From Microscillaceae bacterium (lineage in GTDB: Bacteria; Bacteroidota; Bacteroidia; Cytophagales; Microscillaceae): 48,891 nt of DNA. The first letter of the stretch is position 1. Each line of letters starts with the position of its first letter. Position numbers and translations under genes: made by a program. Below are positions 44,817 to 48,891 of the stretch, one piece after another. The notes beneath the pieces are model-generated. The model was not told where the DNA came from, ran no database searches, and was given only the letters and a program-made list of their open reading frames with translations. The stretch is from assembly GCA_011390205.1 (NCBI GenBank), contig JAABSX010000028.1, forward strand, positions 1 through 48,891, given 5' to 3'.

Positions 44817-45320
44817 ATTTTTAATATTTAAAAGAAAGTCAAAATACACTCTCCGAAAAGAAATGCACAAAAATAGTTCCTTTCCCGAGATATAATGTTT
44901 TTTACTGTAATTATCGTATAATCGTTGTGGCTTATTTTCACTTAACAGCGAATTAACGATAAAAATCTGTAGATGCCCGATAATCAGTGGGTTGGATTCA
45001 GGTGTTAAGTTTGATTATTTAGCAGTGTCAACTCGTAATACCTAAGCACTTACAGTCCCGAATCTGTTCAAGCCTCGGCAAGGATTAGAGTAAATGATTT
45101 TTTATTTTGTAAGGCTGGGATACTGGATGAGTAGGTAGGTAAACACTGGGTCGTTTCTAGCCTCATCACTAAATTCACAGGCTAAACGTAGGAAGATAAT
45201 TGATATACTGATTATTAGCAATTTACGACTCAAAAGGTATAATTATATTTAATCATAACTACTTGATTATCACAAAATTACTCTGTCTAGTGCAATTAAC
45301 CCGCTAACTTCAGGCATCTA
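44817..45320. other. Gene-free region before the retron promoter
   Basis: About 500 bases of AT-rich DNA between ompA and the retron promoter. CAAAAATA at 44868-44875 is a minus-strand -7 match (TATTTTTG) for ompA without a proper -33 element. I see no reading frame over about 15 codons with support and no strong hairpin. It could hold a boundary of the retron island. Confidence 0.5.
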
Positions 45321-45352
45321 TTGCATTTATTAAAATAAAATTTTTACATTTG
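45321..45352 (+). promoter_or_regulatory. Predicted retron promoter
   Basis: TTG at 45321-45323, 21 bases, and TACATTTG at 45345-45352, an exact TAnnTTTG. A start 5 to 8 bases downstream falls at 45357-45360, at the first base of the a1 arm of the retron RNA (45358). Confidence 0.75.
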
Positions 45353-45357
45353 TGCCG

Positions 45358-45509
45358 AATGTTGGCTCAGATGTATAACTAAAACTAGGTCTGTTGTCTG
45401 CTTAGCAGAAAATCGGCACACCTTTACCTACTTACTAATAAAAAGTAGGCAACATAGTTCTAGGGTTTACCCCACACAACTACCCCCTATACAGACAAGA
45501 GCCAACATT
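45358..45509 (+). ncRNA. Candidate retron msr-msd RNA
   Basis: About 152 bases bounded by an 11-bp perfect inverted repeat, AATGTTGGCTC (45358-45368) and GAGCCAACATT (45499-45509), placed as a1 and a2 arms of a retron. Inside are the stem-loops TCTGC-TTA-GCAGA (45397-45409) and CCTACTT (45427-45433) with AAGTAGG (45443-45449), fitting the msr. The rest (about 45450-45498) fits a short msd: TAGTT (45455-45459) can pair with AACTA (45478-45482) around GGG-TTTA-CCC (45463-45472). The G residues near the end of a1 are candidates for the branching G. It lies 286 bases before an RT gene with retron motifs, in the same direction. Confidence 0.78.
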
Positions 45510-45720
45510 TCTTTATATTCTACCATCTCGCACTCTATATCACCTAAATACTTTAAACTACCTCTATGTAATACAAGCTGCTACTAAAATGTCAAGTAAC
45601 TCAATATAGTATAGCCTTTTTAAATCGATGATATTTATAAGTCACTGAGCACTCATCGGTTCTTCGAATTGGGTAGTCAAAGATGTTCTGTATATTTTTA
45701 CTTGAAATGACACAAGTTTT

Positions 45721-45773
45721 AGGTATTTTTAAGATTATTAAATACCTTTAAAAAAGTATGCTGTTTACATACT
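45721..45773 (+). promoter_or_regulatory. Two hairpins in the RT leader
   Basis: AGGTATTT (45721-45728) pairs with AAATACCT (45740-45747), 8 bp, and AGTATG (45755-45760) pairs with CATACT (45768-45773), 6 bp. They end 22 bases before the RT start codon and could control its translation or form part of a longer RNA. Confidence 0.5.
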
Positions 45774-45795
45774 ACTAAGATTAAACCTAATCAAA

Positions 45796-48700
45796 ATGTA
45801 CTCTACTTATCAATATTCAACAACACCTGTATCAAACATTTTTCTTCGCAAACTACAACAGTTAAATACAGTAGACGAGTTTAGGGAATTACTCAATGAA
45901 GTACTGCAAACATTCAAAATTCATGGCAATATTCAAACTAAGCATTTTGAGCACATTGCCTCACCTGAGTATATCCGAGATGCCTATTATTTTTTTACAA
46001 TACAACAAAAAAAAACAAAATTCCGCCTTATACAATCTCCGAGTCCAGAACTAAAGGTTATTCAAAAAGCAATCAGCTTATTATTACAATCAGTTTACTC
46101 GCCTAACCCCGCCGCACAAGGTTTTGTCTGGGGGAAATCTATCATAGATAATGCAACAATACACACTCAACAAGCATTTGTGTATAATCTTGACCTCAAA
46201 GACTTTTTTAGTGAAATCAATGCTAGTAAAGCAATGCAGGCATTGAAACAAGAACCAATCTCACTACAAGAAGATAAACAATGGATTAAAGAACTCTTCT
46301 GCTCACTTTGCTTCGTGCCTTACACTAGCACAAATCTAGCGGACACGATTCCACCATTAGAATTTTGGGTCTTACCGCAAGGTGCACCTTCCTCACCAGT
46401 ATTTAGTAATATAGTTAGCCAACAAATGGACGAAAAAATGACAATACTCGCTGATAAGTTTGATGCCAAATACAGCAGGTATGTAGATGATATCACATTT
46501 TCGGCAAACAAGCCTCTATTTAAAAGTAAAACCCTTTTTAGAAAGGAGCTCACACAAATCTTAGAACAGGAAGGTTTTGATATCAACTGGAGTAAACACT
46601 CCATCAGAGTACAAACCCAACAACAGCAAGTAACGGGCTTAGTAGTCAATCAGAAAGTTAATATAAGAAGAAAATATAAAAAAGATATTAGGAAGTGGCT
46701 CTATCTATGGGAGCAATATGGCTATGAAAAAGCGCAAAGTATCTTCCTAAAAAATTACCGAGAAACCCAAGCTTACCTTCCACCAAAATACCCCGAACTT
46801 AGCCAAATACTGAAGGGGAAAATTAATTTTGTCAAAACAGTAAAAGGACGAGACAATCAGACATATTGCTTACTCAACAATAGATTAGAAGTACTCCTTC
46901 AGGCAAACTGTACTAAGGAGGAACATAATCAAGCAACTACTAAGGAAAGAAAAAATAAACGAAGCCCATACCGCCAACTTTTAGCAGCCAGCAATACCTC
47001 AGATAATATAGTTGAACAAGTAGGTAAACCTGATGAAACTAAAAATGAAGTCGATTTAGTTTATTATGATTACCAATATACATTCAAAGAAAATGAAGTC
47101 GTATATAGTTTTCCTATGGCAAGTACAATTCCGGGAGAATATATTGAAGTTAGTGTAACAGAAAGTAGTACAAATAGAATGGTAGGATGGCGTAAGTTAT
47201 CACAGGCTGAAATTGATGCAATCGATGGTCAAATATTAAATCAACTACCCCAAGCTAGTGATTTTAAAAGTACAAACCAAAATGTAAGACTTGCTCAAAA
47301 ATTAGCACTTAGCAATGGTACAATGCTTAAACGTACAGTAGTTCGGGCAGATAAACAGCGTAGAATATTTTGGAATAACAAAAAGACCACAACTATATCT
47401 GACACGATTAACAAAATACGTCAAGCACAACCATCTCGTGAAAATACAATTGTACTTACACGGGTGGAAGTGATTACGTCCGGCAAGTTTAAAGGTAGAA
47501 CTGCATTACGATTGCACACTAAATCTATTATGAGTTTAGTTGCGTCCGGTAATCCAGAACGTACATTAGCTTTACGGGATTTCATTGAAGAGTATTTATC
47601 TTATAATAAGACCGAAGCAATGTTGGTCAGTGCGTTTAGAGATATGCTTAGAGCAAAGGTTGAAGAATTAAACAATGATAAATCGTACAAAGGAGCTAAA
47701 ATAAAACTAAAATCTGATACACAGTTAGATAAATTTGCTACCAATTTACTTAGAATTAATTGGTCTAAATCAACTTGGATTCAAATAAACGCTCCTAAAT
47801 TAAACCCTGTCAATTCTAATGTAAGTACGATTAGCTCTATAAACAATAAATTAAATAAAATAAAATACCCTCAAATTGATGGGTTTTCATATGGTATGTT
47901 TGGAGATTTATCAGTGTCTCAAACTTTACAGTATTTAGATGAAGATGGTGTAATCGGTGTGGTATCTTACACTGGGCATAGATTGTTTAATGATGCGCTG
48001 AATTACTTAAATAAAAATAAAACCCATACAGCAACTCACAAAAAAATTAAAGATGGTACACATAAAACTTTAAAACCTGAAAGTCAAAAAACAGGCAATG
48101 ATATTGTAACTATAATCGAACAACTTGCCGAGCAATTAGAAGCGCAGGGTTTGCATAAATTATTAACTGATACGACAAATGTAGGAGAAAGTGTAGCTAC
48201 CAGTGGTGATATAAAAGAAGTACCGAACCGAGTTATAATTAGTGGTGGAAAAGGTACTCGTAAATTAGTAGATACTAAGGAGTATGATTCATTATTTGCT
48301 GGAATGTTATCTGACCCCGCAAGCAGTGCTGAATTTGAGCGTTTAATTGGAGATGGTTGGCAAGTAGTCCGTATCGGTGAAGGAGTGAGTGAACAAAGAG
48401 GATTCTATCAATTACGTAAAACTTATCAAGTACCAATATCAGGAGATTCCGAAGGTCAAGTTGAAGTTTTATTAACGAAAGTTTTCCATGCGGATAAGGG
48501 ATTTTACGAATCGAGCACTCCATTTACAGTTAAAATATTTAAACTTAATAATCCCAATGAAGCCCGTAATTACGGTACTCCAATTAAAGGTGGGAAGTTT
48601 AAAACAGGTAATATTATATATAATCAATTTGGGCAACCAGAAGTGATGAACTCTATCGATTTTGATTTACCAACTGGTAATGAAGGGTCACTTGAAGATT

Positions 48701-48891
48701 ATGTAGTAGAACAATTAATAGGTTTAGTAAACGCAGGGGAGCTAAAATCAATTAAAGTTAGAGGGCAATTGGATGAAGCTTTATATCAGTTTTCACGTAA
48801 AAATCAAAAAGTTAAAACTAGACACACTATGCCAGATGGGAGTCCTATTTTTACAGGATTACGTCAAACTCCAGATGGACGAGCGTTTAGT
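45796..48891 (+). CDS. Retron-type reverse transcriptase with very long C-terminal extension, incomplete at the window end
   Basis: The frame is open for exactly 1032 codons to the edge with no stop. Residues 1-370 form a retron reverse transcriptase: AAQGFVWGKS, the NAxxH motif NATIH (119-123), DLKDFF (133-138), QGAPSSPVFSN (195-205), the catalytic RYVDDITFS with YVDD at 229-232, and the VTG motif VTGLVVN (279-285). A Lys-rich stretch follows (372-392), where retron RTs normally end. From about residue 400 the protein is unrecognised: mixed helical and beta, no clear motif, and no membrane segment. Codon use also changes there (0 of 16 Arg codons are CGT before, 13 of about 30 after). The RT would make msDNA from the RNA at 45358-45509; the extension could be a fused effector or a join to foreign DNA. 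Confidence 0.85.
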   Translation, partial: MYSTYQYSTTPVSNIFLRKLQQLNTVDEFRELLNEVLQTFKIHGNIQTKHFEHIASPEYIRDAYYFFTIQQKKTKFRLIQSPSPELKVIQKAISLLLQSVYSPNPAAQGFVWGKSIIDNATIHTQQAFVYNLDLKDFFSEINASKAMQALKQEPISLQEDKQWIKELFCSLCFVPYTSTNLADTIPPLEFWVLPQGAPSSPVFSNIVSQQMDEKMTILADKFDAKYSRYVDDITFSANKPLFKSKTLFRKELTQILEQEGFDINWSKHSIRVQTQQQQVTGLVVNQKVNIRRKYKKDIRKWLYLWEQYGYEKAQSIFLKNYRETQAYLPPKYPELSQILKGKINFVKTVKGRDNQTYCLLNNRLEVLLQANCTKEEHNQATTKERKNKRSPYRQLLAASNTSDNIVEQVGKPDETKNEVDLVYYDYQYTFKENEVVYSFPMASTIPGEYIEVSVTESSTNRMVGWRKLSQAEIDAIDGQILNQLPQASDFKSTNQNVRLAQKLALSNGTMLKRTVVRADKQRRIFWNNKKTTTISDTINKIRQAQPSRENTIVLTRVEVITSGKFKGRTALRLHTKSIMSLVASGNPERTLALRDFIEEYLSYNKTEAMLVSAFRDMLRAKVEELNNDKSYKGAKIKLKSDTQLDKFATNLLRINWSKSTWIQINAPKLNPVNSNVSTISSINNKLNKIKYPQIDGFSYGMFGDLSVSQTLQYLDEDGVIGVVSYTGHRLFNDALNYLNKNKTHTATHKKIKDGTHKTLKPESQKTGNDIVTIIEQLAEQLEAQGLHKLLTDTTNVGESVATSGDIKEVPNRVIISGGKGTRKLVDTKEYDSLFAGMLSDPASSAEFERLIGDGWQVVRIGEGVSEQRGFYQLRKTYQVPISGDSEGQVEVLLTKVFHADKGFYESSTPFTVKIFKLNNPNEARNYGTPIKGGKFKTGNIIYNQFGQPEVMNSIDFDLPTGNEGSLEDYVVEQLIGLVNAGELKSIKVRGQLDEALYQFSRKNQKVKTRHTMPDGSPIFTGLRQTPDGRAFS
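46990..48891 (+). other. Codon-use and composition break, C-terminal part of the RT frame
   Basis: From about 46990-47060 onward leucine is mostly TTA, arginine mostly CGT or AGA, and single 60-base lines counted by hand drop from about 38-40% G+C in the RT part to about 23-33%. The protein has no family I can name. The run is coding, since a 1.9-kb open frame does not arise by chance. It may be phage-like, a large effector, or a mis-joined contig. Confidence 0.6.

Noticed and set aside
44817-45350. A possible tRNA, CRISPR array or attachment site to the left of the retron
   Set aside because: I found no T-loop motif, no regularly spaced repeats and no direct repeat that would mark an integration site.
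45351-45420. 8-bp inverted repeat TGTGCCGA (45351-45358) and TCGGCACA (45413-45420) as an outer stem of the retron RNA
   Set aside because: The left arm overlaps the -7 promoter box and lies before the expected transcription start, so most of it would not be in the RNA. The 11-bp pair at 45358-45509 is longer and fits the promoter.
46320-46649. 109-codon minus-strand frame within the RT
   Set aside because: Antisense to the best conserved RT motifs, so it is a shadow.
48275-48523. 82-codon minus-strand frame in the RT C-terminal extension
   Set aside because: It is antisense to the long open plus-strand frame and shows no recognisable domain.

Overview
The window looks like a chromosomal segment of a Bacteroidota bacterium, probably of Cytophagales type. 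The evidence is the promoter style (TTG, 19 to 21 bases, TAnnTTTG), the near absence of Shine-Dalgarno sites, and the gene families present: DUF2141, MerC, a TonB-dependent receptor, OmpA with thrombospondin type 3 repeats, SpoIIM next to RDD, and large TPR signalling proteins with SpoIIE or class III cyclase outputs. The base composition is AT-rich. Most of the window is ordinary chromosome; the right end is not.

Layout. 1-3440: the tail of an MFS transporter, a GH15 glycosidase and chorismate synthase (aroC). 3852-8206: a thioredoxin-like protein, then the str operon rpsL-rpsG-fusA-rpsJ, closed by a strong terminator instead of continuing into the S10 ribosomal operon. 8286-13519 (minus): a five-gene run (SpoIIM-like protein, GT2 glycosyltransferase, formyltransferase, membrane protein, WecE-type sugar aminotransferase) resembling an Arn-like cassette that would make and transfer a formamido-sugar. 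13623-25364: RDD protein, medium-chain reductase, MerC protein with its own promoter and operator-like palindrome, CCA-adding enzyme, DUF72 protein, nucleotidyltransferase, two poorly known proteins, ArsR-like regulator, DUF2141 protein and an amine oxidase. 25623-35103: TonB receptor, TPR-coiled-coil adenylate cyclase, YifB/ComM ATPase and DNA polymerase I. 35210-44816: DEAD-box helicase, receiver-SpoIIE phosphatase with an adjacent TPR-GAF histidine kinase, a lipoprotein, an LRR/TPR protein, a ParE/RelE-type toxin-antitoxin pair and an OmpA-family protein.

The right end (about 45321-48891) is the most interesting part. A consensus promoter places the expected transcription start at the first base of an 11-bp perfect inverted-repeat pair (45358-45368 and 45499-45509). 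This pair encloses stem-loops in the arrangement of a retron msr-msd RNA. After a hairpin-rich leader comes a reverse transcriptase with the retron hallmarks NAxxH, YVDD and VTG. The RT frame does not stop where retron RTs usually end. It runs a further ~640 codons, without a stop, to the window edge as an unrecognised protein region with clearly different codon use: no CGT among 16 Arg codons before the break, 13 of about 30 after it. This is either a retron RT fused to a very large new effector, a retron joined to phage or other foreign DNA, or an assembly chimera. The sequence alone does not decide, and I treat the retron as well supported and the fusion as open.

Other points of note are a C-rich/G-rich palindromic repeat that has entered the aminotransferase gene in frame, with a degenerate copy over the aroC stop codon; hairpins inside the str operon; and several long perfect inverted repeats in gene-free stretches.
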